64,000 bases of DNA from Pararge aegeria (GCF_905163445.1 NC_053183.1:4588001-4652000), one strand, 5' to 3'. Shown: positions 32,263-41,914, counted from the stretch's first letter. The notes: a model not told the origin generated them from the sequence alone. Made by a program: numbers and translations.

Positions 32263-32539
32263 TTTCACGAACGGATGAACAGATTTTGATTTAGTTTTTT
32301 TTTTGTTCAAAAGTCTATATGTGGGTATCAAATGAAAGGGCTTGACTAGCAGAATGATGTACACAATATTGAAATTCGTGGGTTATTTTAATTTTTAATT
32401 AACCGATTAAATAACATTTGATAGGTTATATATATATAAATATATATAGCTGTTTCGGAATCGAATCGAAACTAACGCGGAAAAACCGTGGGGCGAAGCA
32501 AGTAAATAAATAAATAAACAACACAAAGTGAAGACCAAT
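32263..32539. other. AT-rich stretch with generic repeat motifs
   Basis: Contains a CGAACGGATGAACAGATTTT block (common in lepidopteran mobile elements) but no defined element. Confidence 0.35.
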
Positions 32540-32668
32540 CTTTGCACTTCATACTAGCAAAAAATACATTGCATACCCGAAGAGATTCTTGAACCCATAT
32601 CGGAGTATGATTTTATTATCTTCCTGCTAAGGTCATTCCCAGGTCAAATACCCCGCGCACGCTATTGG
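32540..32668. mobile_element. hAT-M, strongly diverged copy
   Basis: TTTGCACTTCATACTAGCAA, ACATTGCATACCCGAAGAGA, TTCCTGCTAAGGTCATTCCC, AGGTCAAATACCCCGCGCAC, GCTATTGG follow the hAT-M order, with many substitutions. Confidence 0.45.
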
Positions 32669-32790
32669 CTTCACTTTACCTTTACGTTCTTGCCCCGAAT
32701 TTGTATAGGCTTCGAATACTTATAACTTATCTTTAGTAGGTTAAAGGCATCTTATAAGATTACTTCTTAATCTGAAAGAGATCTCCTCCG

Positions 32791-32945
32791 CAGTGGCGTG
32801 CATAGAGGGTATGCGGATGATATAAAATGAAGAAAATCTCCAGTACGAGTTATAAATTCTTAAGGGTAAGCTTTTTATAATACTTAAAAAAGCCTATCCT
32901 TTTGTTTTTATAACTCGTACAGGTTACCCGCTATGCACGCCACTG
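32791..32945. mobile_element. hAT-M MITE, long variant, perfect TSD
   Basis: Termini CAGTGGCGTGCATAG and CTATGCACGCCACTG are perfect inverted repeats. 155 bp. CTCCTCCG flanks both sides (32783-32790, 32946-32953). The inner parts also mirror each other (ACGAGTTATAAATTCTTAAG versus TTTTTATAACTCGT), so RNA or single-stranded DNA would fold into a hairpin. Confidence 0.92.
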
Positions 32946-32952
32946 CTCCTCC

Positions 32953-33312
32953 GAATACGACTCGGAAACATGGATTTAAAAACAAAATAGACACTCTCGA
33001 AATGTGGTGCTGGACGAGAAAGTCGGGAGTGACCTGGAATATTTTCGGACAAATTAATCCATTCTTCAGAAGCGTGATATAAAGCAGCTATCTGCCACGG
33101 TCCAAGCACGCACTCTTAGTTTCCTTGGGCACGTTTTTAGGCGTAAATTCGTATTCTTTGAACGGCTTACGGTTCTGAGGAAAGTCGATCTGGGGGCCAG
33201 AGCAAGCGGTATGTCACCGATGCGTTGGACAGGCCAAATAAAGGCTGCAATCGAAGTACCACTACCCGCATTAGATACGCTAGGGAAGAGTGGAGATGGA
33301 TTGTCAACTGAG
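32953..33312 (+). pseudogene. RTE-type ORF2 C-terminal relic
   Basis: Plus strand pieces in shifting frames: YDSETWI (Y..ETW motif), a decayed MWCWRRM region, then FRTN.SILQKRDIKQLSATV, QARTLSFLGHVFRR, and later SPMRWTGQIKAAIEVPLPAL and LSTE. This is the order of the RTE post-RT domain (YGSETW, W..RMLR, ILSFFGH, GRSPMRWTDQI). Stops and frameshifts throughout. It ends about 140 bp before the ZC4H2-like exon and would be intronic if that gene is real. Confidence 0.75.
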
Positions 33313-33450
33313 CCACAACACAGTGACGATCGACGACCAGAATGTCAAGAGTGAATAGACGAAGAAAAAGAAAAGAGATAGAAGAGTAATCCGGGATTTT
33401 ATGCCAGCATAGGAATGAAATGTGCAGGAACAAAATGCTGCCCGGCGCAG

Positions 33451-33534
33451 AACAAGTGCGAGATAGAGCTGCTTCAGCAGGAGAAGATGAGCCATGTGGA
33501 GGAGCTGCGCCAGATACACGCCGACATCAATGCG
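33451..33534 (+). CDS. Internal exon resembling ZC4H2 (C4H2 zinc-finger protein), partial gene
   Basis: The 84 nt (28 codons, frame 0 at both ends) are preceded by CTGCCCGGCGCAG and followed by GTGCGC, so acceptor AG and donor GT fit (the donor is non-ideal but keeps G at +5). The translation contains KCEIELLQQ and EKMSHVEELRQIHADINA. From memory, vertebrate ZC4H2 has EKMAHVEELRLIHADIN in its coiled coil, with an exon boundary right after that motif. Codons end mostly in G/C (CTG, CAG, GAG, AAG, GTG, CGC), unlike the AT-rich surroundings. ZC4H2 is a small nuclear protein with an N-terminal coiled coil and a C-terminal C4H2 finger, linked to neuronal development and to the ubiquitin ligase RNF220. 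Neither the preceding N-terminal exon nor the zinc-finger exon was found in the window. Alternative: an isolated duplicated exon. Confidence 0.65.
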
Positions 33535-33699
33535 GTGCGCTTTCCCCGCACTATTGTACAAGAGCCGCTGGCATAAAGTGCTCTTTCATATATGATATTA
33601 TGTACAACGGGAATGTAGAATCATTATTAAGAAAGAAAAAAAGAGAGGAAGAAAGAAAAAGTTTTTTAATACGCATTGGCCTGCAATAGTCATAGGTAG

Positions 33700-33747
33700 G
33701 TCATAGGTAATATATATATATACTTATTTCTACATATTACCTATGAC
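33700..33747. repeat. Hairpin with 14-bp arms
   Basis: GTCATAGGTAATAT at the left is mirrored by ATATTACCTATGAC at the right, with an AT-rich loop. Possibly a tiny fold-back element. Confidence 0.55.
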
Positions 33748-34151
33748 AGCAACAAAACTGACCAAATAATATGGTCGCCTACTCAGCATCAGCTAAAACT
33801 ACAGAATTAAGACGCCTTCACTTGGCATTAGCTTTAAAGCAATGTTTTTAAAAGATTATGTAAAGATAGTATGCTGTATATCTCTAATACTTTTCAATTC
33901 TTTAAAGACTAACAGTAAAATAAAATTAGTCATTCTATTATCGTCTTTACCTTTCCACGTTTTACGTCACTATGTCGTCATACAGAGACAAACATAAAAG
34001 AGCAATCTAAGATAAGCATGTAGGTAATAATAATGTAAGCAACTCGTTTGGCAATTTCCTAATATGTAATACCTAACTACTTAAACTTTGATAGCTAAAA
34101 CCTGCTTTTTGTTAATTGCTTTTAACATTAATATTATAACACTAGGCTACA
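33748..34151. other. Stretch without recognised features
   Basis: AT-rich, no gene or shared repeat. Confidence 0.4.
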
Positions 34152-34578
34152 CAAAATTGCAAATTCATTCAAGGGCAATTGTATATTATTTTATAACAAA
34201 TTACCAAATGAAATCTTTGAGTTGTCTCTCAATAAGTTCAAAGTTTATATAAAACCTAAGCTTACAGAAAAATCCTATTATAACATTAAGGATTATTTAA
34301 ACGATAAAAAAGCTTGGGTGTGAATTGCTCTAGCTTCATAGCTTAATTTAAATTTACTGGAAGATGGTGATAACAAAAAAATAAATTTACCCGGCTAAGT
34401 TTGTTGTGGGCTCTTCTTAGACCAGGGCGCGTTTGGAACCCTCGTAGCTTTAGATTTAAGTTGGCGAACGAAGTTATCACCATCCCGTTACAATTATGTA
34501 AACAATTATGTATGAACGCTTCATAAGTGCCTGTGATAGGCCTACATGAATAAAGAAATTTTGAATTTGAATTTAAGG
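34152..34578 (+). pseudogene. LINE L-A: ORF2 C-terminus plus 3' UTR
   Basis: Plus strand from 34152: KIANSFKGNCILFYNKLPNE, then IFELSLNKFKVYIKPKLTEK and SYYNIKDYLNDKKAWV, stop at 34321-34323. FKxxL...FYNxLPxEI...FKxxLKxxL...YYxIxDYL is the usual end of Jockey/CR1-group ORF2 proteins. The 3' UTR (GGTGATAACAAAAAAATAAA, CCGGCTAAGTTTGTTGTGGG) ends with GAATAAAG and a (TTTGAAT)n-like tail. A 5'-truncated insertion with this short stretch uninterrupted. Confidence 0.8.
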
Positions 34579-34711
34579 TTTTATGTTCTCTGTTAATGAT
34601 TTCTTCCACTGAATATATATTTAGGTTGACGTTTCGTTCTAGTCCATAGGTATTTGAGAAGCCCAAAAAGTATGAAGTGCTTTTTGAAAGCAATAAAAAT
34701 ATAACTTGCTT

Positions 34712-34752
34712 CAACGGTCAAGGAAAACAACGTGAGAAAACCTGCATGCCAG
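34712..34752 (+). repeat. SINE S2 body fragment
   Basis: CAACGGTCAAGGAAAACAAC then GTGAGAAAACCTGCATGCC is the S2 mid-body, cut off at the MITE-T border. Confidence 0.6.
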
Positions 34753-34755
34753 CAG

Positions 34756-35109
34756 GGCTAGCACGGGCAGGAGATAAAAATTATATCCCCCGATTATATC
34801 CCCTGACAGGGGATATAATTAACGTGTCCACCTGCTAAAGCACAGAAATATGGAATAGGAGAAAATTACCCCCGTTTATTATTACACATATATGTTTGGA
34901 TATTATTTCGACTTGTGCACCAGTGCTCTGAGAGTTGATGAAGCTGTGAGAGAATATAAATTAATATCCTTTCTCCGACCCATGCTAGCCGTGCTGTTAA
35001 TATTTATTTTTAGTATAAATAACTACTTTTTGTTACTTAAATATAAAAGTTATACATATGCTGTCGCTGTGAGCTCTGGGGATATAATTGTCTCCTGCTC
35101 ATGCTAGCC
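34756..35109 (+). mobile_element. MITE-T with duplicated right end
   Basis: The left terminus GGCTAGCACGGGCAGGAGAT is mirrored by GTCTCCTGCTCATGCTAGCC at the right (to 35109), with the next ATTATATCCCC also mirrored. A first right end with CATGCTAGCCGTGCTGTTAA is already present at about 34981, so the right end plus its flank is tandemly duplicated with a unit near 119 bp. The duplicated flank is the target of the Penelope-like insertion. Confidence 0.7.
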
Positions 35110-35120
35110 GTGCTGTTAAT

Positions 35121-35133
35121 ATATATTTTTAAT
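35121..35133. repeat. Target-site duplication, left (Penelope-like composite)
   Basis: ATATATTTTTAAT, repeated exactly at 36219-36231. Confidence 0.7.
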
Positions 35134-35249
35134 TATCAAAATTAAGCTTAATTTGCTATACTCCGCGAAAAGCAGGAGAATCTGGTGTGGTGTAATTTAT
35201 AATTTCTTCAATCCTTATACCCCACACCAAACAGATCTTCGGCAATATA

Positions 35250-35300
35250 CCCTCTACGCTCGTTTCGCTCCGAAACCGGAGCATCATCAGGAGATGTTGA
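35250..35300 (-). ncRNA. Hammerhead-ribozyme-like motif in the terminal repeat
   Basis: On the minus strand: CTGATGA (core), then one unpaired U, stem II GCTCCG/CGGAGC with a GTTT loop, GAAAC (core), a 4-nt loop, and GTA at the cleavage position. Stem I pairs CTC with GAG plus one G-U. Hammerhead motifs with very short stem III are known in the terminal repeats of Penelope-like retroelements. The bulged base after CUGAUGA is atypical, so activity is uncertain. Confidence 0.55.
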
Positions 35301-35380
35301 CTTTACAATGAATAATTGTTAAGTGAAAAATTCGCCAAATGTGTCGCCTTTTATACCTTTCTGACCCCCACCTAATCTAT

Positions 35381-35870
35381 CTAAGCCCCTCCCACCTCAT
35401 TAGTGCCTCTGAATATGTTCAATAGAGGTGAAGTTGATAAATTTATTTGTTCGTTTAGTAATTCGAACCTCCCATTCCTATGTTTAATAATTTCTAATTG
35501 TTCCCTCAAATCAAGTCTCAACCCTTTGTCGCAAGCATGTAATATTTCGTATGAATGATTACTGGTTACGTTATGTCCACTGTCTAAAAGATGTTTTTCA
35601 AAATGAGATTTTTCAGGATGGTTATGATTGAAGGCTGCCATATTATGCTCTTTGTAACGTGTTTCAAATTTACGTCCGGTCTGACCCACATATGTGGCGT
35701 GGCATTCAGAACATTGGAGTTTATATTCCCCTGATCTGTGCTTAATGTCCAATCTGTCCTTACCGTTACAAATAGCTCTCAGTAGGTTATTTGTTCTAAA
35801 AGCCACATGAACTCCATGTGATCTAAGTATCCTTGCTACACGCTCTGATATAGATCCAAAGTAAGTCAGA
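35381..35870 (-). pseudogene. Penelope-like ORF, C-terminal part with GIY-YIG endonuclease
   Basis: The minus-strand frame is open from about 35870, where it starts mid-protein, to the stop at 35381. LTYFGSISERVARILRSHG is the linker after the reverse transcriptase of Penelope-like elements. Next comes VAFRTNNLLRAICNGKDRLD. SGEYKLQCSECHATYVGQTG is the GIY-YIG core (GEY and YVG), carrying the CxxC typical of the family, and RKFETRYKEH adds the catalytic-region arginines. HFEKHLLDSGH supplies further conserved histidines. The domain has no stop. The reverse transcriptase is entirely missing, so the element cannot move by itself. Confidence 0.85.
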
Positions 35871-36013
35871 CAGAGTTCGGATCTATATCAGAGCGTGTTT
35901 TGAGGCACTAATGAGGTGGGAGGGGCTTAGATAGATTAGGTGGGGGTCAGAAAGGTATAAAAGGCGACACATTTGGCGAATTTTTCACTTAACAATTATT
36001 CATTGTAAAGTCA

Positions 36014-36060
36014 ACATCTCCAGATGATGCTCCGGTTTCGGAGCGAAACGTGCGTAGAGG
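36014..36060 (+). ncRNA. Hammerhead-like motif, second arm, core mutated
   Basis: Same structure as 35250-35300 in the plus-strand arm: stem II GCTCCG/CGGAGC, GAAAC and GTA are retained. The first core box reads CAGATGA rather than CTGATGA, a substitution at the normally invariant U. Confidence 0.5.
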
Positions 36061-36218
36061 GTATATTGCCGAAGATCTGTTTGGTGTGGGGTATAAGGAT
36101 TGAAGAAATTATAAATTACACCACACAGATTCTCCTGCTTTTCGCGGAGTATAGCAAATTAAGCTTAATTTTGATAATATATCATGGATTTCCGCAAAGT
36201 AACGCCTGCTTCTATCCA

Positions 36219-36581
36219 ATATATTTTTAATATAAAAAACTACTTTTTGTTACTTAAATATAAAAGTTATACATATGCTGTCGCTTAATTTTTTGTTGTC
36301 ACTATCAAGCTCCACAACTTTTCTGCAGAACGCAATCATATCGTTATGGCAGTGTTCGGTAAGAAACGTTTTCGTTCGACCGTTCTTTCTCCAGTTTACT
36401 TTGCAAATCAGGCTACCACGTTTTCAGGTTAATAAATAGTGTATGGCACTCACAAATAATGTGGCTTTATATTGGCGACAAAATTTTCAAAATCGGTACA
36501 GAAAATCCAGAGATTACCCCTTACAGCATCACAAACTCACAAACTTACCACATTTTAATATTTGTATTTAAGTATTTAGTG
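36219..36581. other. Right flank of the Penelope-like insertion
   Basis: Starts with the 13-bp duplication ATATATTTTTAAT. It continues AACTACTTTTTGTTACTTAA and ATATAAAAGTTATACATATG, identical to 35022-35062 left of the insertion. This shows the composite landed in a pre-existing duplication. The remainder has no feature. Confidence 0.6.
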
Positions 36582-37012
36582 GGCGTCCATAAATTACGTG
36601 AGGTGTATTTTTAAATTTTCTGTCCCTCCCCCCCCATCCCCCAATCTCACGTGAGATTTTTCAAAATGTGGATTCCTTGCGTAAAGGCGTTGGATTGTTA
36701 TTGTAAAAAGAAAAAAAAATGGTATAAAACAAATATGGTGGTTTGACAGTCCGTAGATATATAACGTCGAAGTATGAATGAAATTATTTTCTTACTAACG
36801 AATTCGCGAATGATCTTAATCATATAACGATTGCATTTAAGATTAAATCTTAAGCATGTAGATTAAATGGACGAAAATGTTATTTTTTTTTGTTTTAATC
36901 AGAAAAAAAATTGCGTAATATTTGCCGAGACCCCCTATCTCTCCAACGTTAAATTAGATGAGATTTTACTCGACCCCCTCCCCTCCTTAAAAATCTCGTA
37001 TTTTATGAACCT
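36582..37012. repeat. Possible decayed inverted-repeat element
   Basis: GGGCGTCCATAAATTACGTG at the left and AAATCTCGTATTTTATGAAC at the right are roughly complementary. C-rich runs (CCCTCCCCCCCCATCCCCCA; CGACCCCCTCCCCTCC) sit inside. The left motif resembles widespread insect MITE ends. Confidence 0.35.
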
Positions 37013-37417
37013 TATACTATGTAAGACGAAGTACTATGCTGAATTAAAGTTTTTAACTGCTCAGTTAAAAACTTAAATTCAAGTCTAGCTAAAACATACT
37101 TTTCTTAAAGCTAATGGTAACGACGCATTATCCTCCAAAGTTTGTTTTGGTAATTTTTTACACGTTAATCTTAATGTGTTCTATGACCGATATCTCTAAA
37201 CCTATTTCCATGCGAACCCATTGTTATTTAGACACAATAAAATAATACATCAATGTAATTAGTTCGTTGCAAACAAAACAATACTTAAACGTAACTAATC
37301 TGTTAAATCAGACCATGTATGTGTGCCCTGTGTTACGAAACTGGTTTAGGTTTATTGCAGTGCGATTTGCGATCGGTGCAATTCTGCGGGTGTTTAGGTT
37401 TTGTGTTCCAAAAATAA
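37013..37417. other. Stretch without recognised features
   Basis: No gene or repeat shared within the window. Confidence 0.4.
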
Positions 37418-37490
37418 TACCGGGCTACTCTTTGGTGGGCTTCTTCTTAGACTAGGCCGCGTTTGTATTTCGCGTGGCTTCGGTTTTCAA
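37418..37490 (+). repeat. LINE L-A 3' UTR fragment, degraded
   Basis: ACCGGGCTACTCTTTGGTGG, GCTTCTTCTTAGACTAGGCC, GCGTTTGTATTTCGCGTGGC follow the L-A order. Confidence 0.55.
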
Positions 37491-40044
37491 GTTGTTTGTT
37501 TATTGCAGTCCGATTTACGGTCATGGCCATTTTTATCCAACTGCCCCACAAGGAACGGTAGGTCATAACGTTTTCGGGTATAGGTACCTTAACTTTTCTT
37601 TTAAGCTACAATATAAATGGGGAAGTAGGTTTTTTACGGAAGAATATACCGTTCGATTAGTCTTAGTTGTGGAAGTGTGATTGTTTTGATGACGTCACAC
37701 ATATGGTTTTCTTGATTTTGGTTGAATCTAATATTTAAAAGTAAGACAGACATTGGTACCAATTTTGTTGGGTGAATCTCTAACCTAAACTATGTCTATA
37801 AATAGTGCTTTCTATTACGGGATACAATGTTAAAATATTGCACTAGTTTCAGACCTGTCAATTAAGTTTAGGGTATTCATTTAAGGCCTAGTTAAAGATT
37901 TAGAATCGTAAACAATATAATCGGCCCTAGTGGTGCATAATCAGCTGTAAAAAAGAACGTTTAAAGTTTATGAAAATATAATGCCCAAGTGGAAAAATTG
38001 TGAAACCGAGAGCAATACTAATTGATCTCTCAATTTAGTTTAGTAGGGCCTCTACAACCTAAATTGACAGGTCCAAGTCCAGGTATACAGCTGAATTAGC
38101 AGCATAGTAGCGCGAAAGTTTAATAACAGAACGCTGTCAGAAAAGATTAGTAATCAGACCTGAACACCATGCAACGTTAAAGTAACACAAAAACACAGAC
38201 AAAAAGTGCAGTAGCCTTCATTCGAAGTTCTTTAACATTGCCAAAAATAAAATAAACACACAATCAAGAAAATACAGAGAGAAATACGTTTCAGCAAAAA
38301 ATAATTCAACGTGCATCTTAATTCAGATCTAAAGACATTCGCCATTCGCGATTCGCGAACATCACGACGATGCTACCTAGTAGTGTAGGAGCTGGTGTAC
38401 GATTTGTTTAATATTTTATAACTGTACATATCTATCTACATGTCGCTAGCCACTTTTTCTTATGAATATGGCTTAAAGGTAATAAAAAACTTAGAAATTT
38501 TACTATCCTATGCTTATTGGGATACCTTAGTTATTTCAAAATAATAATTGTTACCCTCAGGAAAAAATAATTTTGTTAATTCCAAAGTGGTGGTGGTGGT
38601 GGTAAAGTTGTTTATAATTCTTGATTTTTAAATATAGGTGTGCTTCAGATAGTGTTAAGATGTACACAGTAGTGGACTGCTCACACTGATAGTGTCTCAA
38701 TTTGCTGTTTTTTTCAATCTACAAAAATAGGTAGAGAAGAGTTTCAGATACTTAATTATCGTATATGTAGTATTACTTAGGTAGGAAAACTATTGAACAT
38801 ATAAAATGGAAACATCATTGGTCATTTTTTACCTGATTAAAACCGAACGTACAATGAATCCTTGCCGGTAACGATTAAAAACTGAAGCAAAACCAATTTT
38901 AGATACCTGTTCCCCAATTCTGTAATATTTCTGACGGACAAACCAGTGGGGATCCAACATGTTCCTACATCCTTTGCAACTGTCGCTATTAAATTAAATA
39001 TACTGTAAAAATGCGTTTTGTATTGAGACGTTCAGTTTGCAATTTGATGGACGTAACTGAATCGGGCAGCTTAGGTTAGCATCATTGAATAACAACGATG
39101 CTTAGTCGGTTGTAGCTACACATATCTCTCGAAAACCAAATCGTTCTTAAATACGTAGGTATCTAAATACCTGCTATTCTTCTAAACAGGAGGTCGATTA
39201 CCTTAGAATGACCGAGAAAATGACCATCGCAAAGCTTTTTGTTTGGCTGATACTACCTATTTTATTAGTGTTATTGATAAAATCTTTAGTAGAAGTTTAA
39301 AAAAAGACCTTTAGCTCAATTTATACTATTGTTGATGAATTGTCAGTCTACGTAAGTCCAAGTGTCAGTAAAAAAAATCATTCACGAATTGAAATCTGCA
39401 TACTTATCTATTGCCTTATTTATCACAGGTTAGAATTATCAATTTTGTTGAGTCGATAGATTCATATACAACCAAAGTAGGTAGGGAGCATGATTTCAGT
39501 CGTAACCATGCTCAAAATGCATTTTGTGACATCCAATAATCTTGAATGCCAATGGCAATAAGGGGCTCGTGTTGTCCAACAATCTTTCTTAGTTAATTTC
39601 ATCCAAATCCGTTGAGACATTTGCATTGTTTACAATTGACTAACATTATGTCTTGGGAAGCTATACTCGTTGGCTTTTCTGCATTCAACATGTTTGGAAG
39701 AAATTTGGAGCGATATAAATCACTAAGAACAAATTCTGTGTTGACATACTAAGAATATAGTGTTAGATTATAAATAATAGTTTGGCCTTTGGTAAAGTAA
39801 GTTTTTTTTTCTCATTTATAAAGTGGCAAGTTGTGGTAAGAGTAATTACTCAAACTTTAAGATTTTAAATTATTCATAAAGGTATCGCCTCTAAACAAAC
39901 ATCGAATATCTGCAATGATAACATTTTGGACAGAACACTTTTCAGACCAAACATAGAATATCGTACACCAGCTCTTACAGTAGCAGTGCTTTCCCTAACA
40001 TTTGAACAGTAACGGCCCTCCCCGGTCGAGTGAGCACCACTCAC
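37491..40044. other. Repeat-poor stretch, possibly intron 1 of the minus-strand gene
   Basis: Contains almost none of the families found elsewhere in the window. A GGTGGTGGTGGTGGT run lies at 38585-38602. If 40045-40159 is a first exon, this would be the 5' part of its first intron; no second exon was recognised. Confidence 0.4.
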
Positions 40045-40159
40045 CATTGGAGCCGAAAAAGTCGTCTTTCTCCATTATATCATGCTGGAAGCCATAAGCA
40101 GGCAGCCATGCATGCGAGCCAGGCGGCTCAGGCCAATCCGAAATGCGAATCTCCTCCAT
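40045..40159 (-). CDS. Candidate first coding exon, unidentified gene (partial)
   Basis: On the minus strand ATG at 40159-40157 has G at -3 and G at +4. It opens MEEIRISDWPEP and includes LPAYGFQHDIMEKDDFF, ending ...GSN plus one base at CCAATG, directly followed by GTGAGT (40044-40039), a consensus donor. The 38 codons use many G/C-ending triplets. The local region is markedly GC-rich compared with flanks and shares nothing with the repeat families here. I do not recognise the protein; acidic/aromatic residues suggest an N-terminal segment of a regulatory protein, which is only a guess. An in-frame upstream ATG (40210) exists but its extension is hydrophobic and unlike the rest. Read-through past the donor gives a stop at 39995, so an exon ending at the donor is favoured. 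Confidence 0.5.
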
Positions 40160-40690
40160 TGCGACATGAAAACTTATGTGAAACAGTAAAAACACAGCAC
40201 TGCACTCCACTGGCGTTCACACTGATAAAACACGGGCATGCATGGGAAAAACTACGGACTACCTCGTACGTCCATTGGTTTTCATTTAGGACGATAACGG
40301 TGTTTAGATCGGTCGGTGTGACAGCCACGTACGGATTAACGGCACGTGCGCACGCGACGAGGTGCGGTGGCAAACTGGCGAATGGCGTGGATGGCGTAGC
40401 GAACACCGGTTCTGGCGCGCGCGCCTCGATCTCACCGGCCAGCGCACCGGCGGCTGTCCCTCAATTATTGCTTCGTGTGAATAAACTTTTTCAACCAGTT
40501 CTAAAGTTTTTTTGCAATAACCTCGCCTTTGGTTGTCTTAGTATCTTTATTCTTGGCCGCGTAGGTAACAGATTCGTAAACAATGGAGTGGCGCTCCAGT
40601 CGGTTGCTCTGGTTAAGCAATATAGGTTTTGTGGTGAGGTGGAGACGTCTATCACACAAATCCTTTACCACCTGGAGCAGTGGTGAAGGC
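40160..40690 (-). promoter_or_regulatory. Putative 5' UTR / CpG-rich promoter of the 40159 exon
   Basis: High local GC with a CGCGCGCGCC run at about 40417 and repeated ACGTGCG-type motifs, in an otherwise AT-rich window. The plus-strand frame 40030-40686 (218 codons) crosses this region but shows low-complexity composition and no domain; it is likely a GC-driven artefact. The transcription start cannot be fixed by eye. Confidence 0.4.
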
Positions 40691-40703
40691 TGTAAATAAA
40701 TAA

Positions 40704-40950
40704 ATCGGGACGATCGGATTAGTTTGGGAATTCACAATTTCTGAATTATCTCTGGTCTTGTTTGCTAGTTACCACCCTACCAACGACAACGACGTGCCGC
40801 CAGGGATTTAACGTTCCGGTACGACGCAATGCCGCTTAGAAACCAGTCAGGAATTTAACTGCTATGGTTAGCCCGCTACAATCTTAAAATGCATCATCAC
40901 TTATCACCAGATTAGATTGCATTGAAGTAAGTGGAATAAAAAAAGTTCAT
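40704..40950 (+). repeat. SINE S3, head degraded
   Basis: TGGGAATTCACAATTTCTGA, TAGTTACCACCCTACCAACG, CGTGCCGCCAGGGATTTAAC, CTACAATCTTAAAATGCATC, CAGATTAGATTGCATTGAAG. Confidence 0.75.
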
Positions 40951-41289
40951 ATTGTAGTGTTTTCAAAACGGTTTTAAAAAAAGTAACAGTTGGTAACAGT
41001 CGTCAATTAAGTTTCGGAGTATGTTACCCAAGTTTTACACCTCTCTCTCTCTCTGTAGAGGTGTATACCCACCGGTGGGGCCAATAACAAGCTAATAAGG
41101 CTGATTTATCTCATTACTATGAGTCATCAACAATGTTATCATTTCTTGCATCTCAAGAGGTTGTAGAGCCGGTAAACTTATCAAAAGCCAGAGGTCGAGT
41201 AGAAGTTTTTATTGCAACTTATCCAAAAGTCAAGGTAATCGTTAGTGAAGCTAAACATCCCGGCCGGTAACGGGTTGATATTTTACATT
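40951..41289. other. Stretch with CT microsatellite and a short open frame
   Basis: (CT)n at 41041-41056. 41131-41268 (+) reads MLSFLASQEVVEPVNLSKAR and GRVEVFIATYPKVKVIV up to a stop. The amphipathic composition looks more protein-like than its surroundings, but I recognise no family. Confidence 0.3.
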
Positions 41290-41475
41290 AAATTATTAAA
41301 CAACTGGCAATTCAAAAGGGCAATAGCGCCAGCATTTTGGATAATACCATGTCAATGTGAACAGTTAGACGGCATATATTTTTTGTAAATATTAATGTTA
41401 CATACTTGTAATTATTATTATTATTGCTATATTATTATTCATAGCGTGGTATTAACAACAAACAAATAAATAAAT
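41290..41475 (+). repeat. LINE L-C 3' end
   Basis: GGGCAATAGCGCCAGCATTT, TGTGAACAGTTAGACGGCAT, ATTTTTTGTAAATATTAATG then ATT-rich tail. The same block is at 57300-57388. Confidence 0.6.
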
Positions 41476-41914
41476 AAAATAAATCATTCATTCAAAAGAA
41501 ATGTCTCGTCGTTCACTTCGGAAGTTTCACTTGTTGCACAGGTTTTTTTCTTGTTAACACTTTTCACTTAGACACTTCTTTCGTATCTAATGACCGAATA
41601 TGTTCAACTAATAGTCGGTCTGCTAAACTGCAAGGTCAAAGGTGATTGCTGCCAAACGTAACGGGACTGGCATTCCGGCCCAGAAGCTCAGCAGGTGCGC
41701 TCGAAACCTATTATTACGTGCTCGTTTTACAAGCCCCGATACTAGCGGGTTGTCCGTCTTCAATTAACCGCACTTACTGCCTTCAAGTACGCGTAAGTGG
41801 TGGGTACTACAGCATTACATTAAGTTGTCTTCCGAAGACCTGCCATCTACATAAATGAAATGGGATGTAGCGCTTTTTTTCAACATAGCTCTAACTAGCA
41901 AGCTTATAAATATA
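41476..41914. other. Stretch without recognised genes
   Basis: No gene supported. 41670-41780 has CATTCCGGCCCAGAAGCTCA and related blocks that may derive from L-G. Confidence 0.35.

Larger units (their letters stand above)
35134..36218 (-). mobile_element. Penelope-like element, head-to-head composite with internal deletion
   Basis: Two copies of a terminal repeat lie in inverted orientation: 35134-35409 (minus copy) and 35902-36178 (plus copy), nearly identical over about 277 bp. The left copy keeps the C-terminal part of the ORF with the GIY-YIG endonuclease. The right copy keeps only 19 bp of the ORF start (35879-35897) and then jumps to the terminal repeat. An extra 40 nt (36179-36218) occur at one end only, like the one-sided tail described for Penelope elements. 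A 13-bp duplication flanks the whole. Confidence 0.8.

Noticed and set aside
32041..32364. 107-codon minus-strand frame
   Set aside because: Antisense to MITE-F; no domain.
33420..33689. 89-codon plus-strand frame overlapping the ZC4H2-like exon
   Set aside because: It is in another frame; the conserved coiled-coil peptide is in the frame starting at 33451.
40030..40686. 218-codon plus-strand open frame, one of the two longest in the window
   Set aside because: It overlaps the GC-rich island where stops are rare, has His/Ala-rich low-complexity stretches, no domain, and is antisense to the better supported first exon with a consensus donor.
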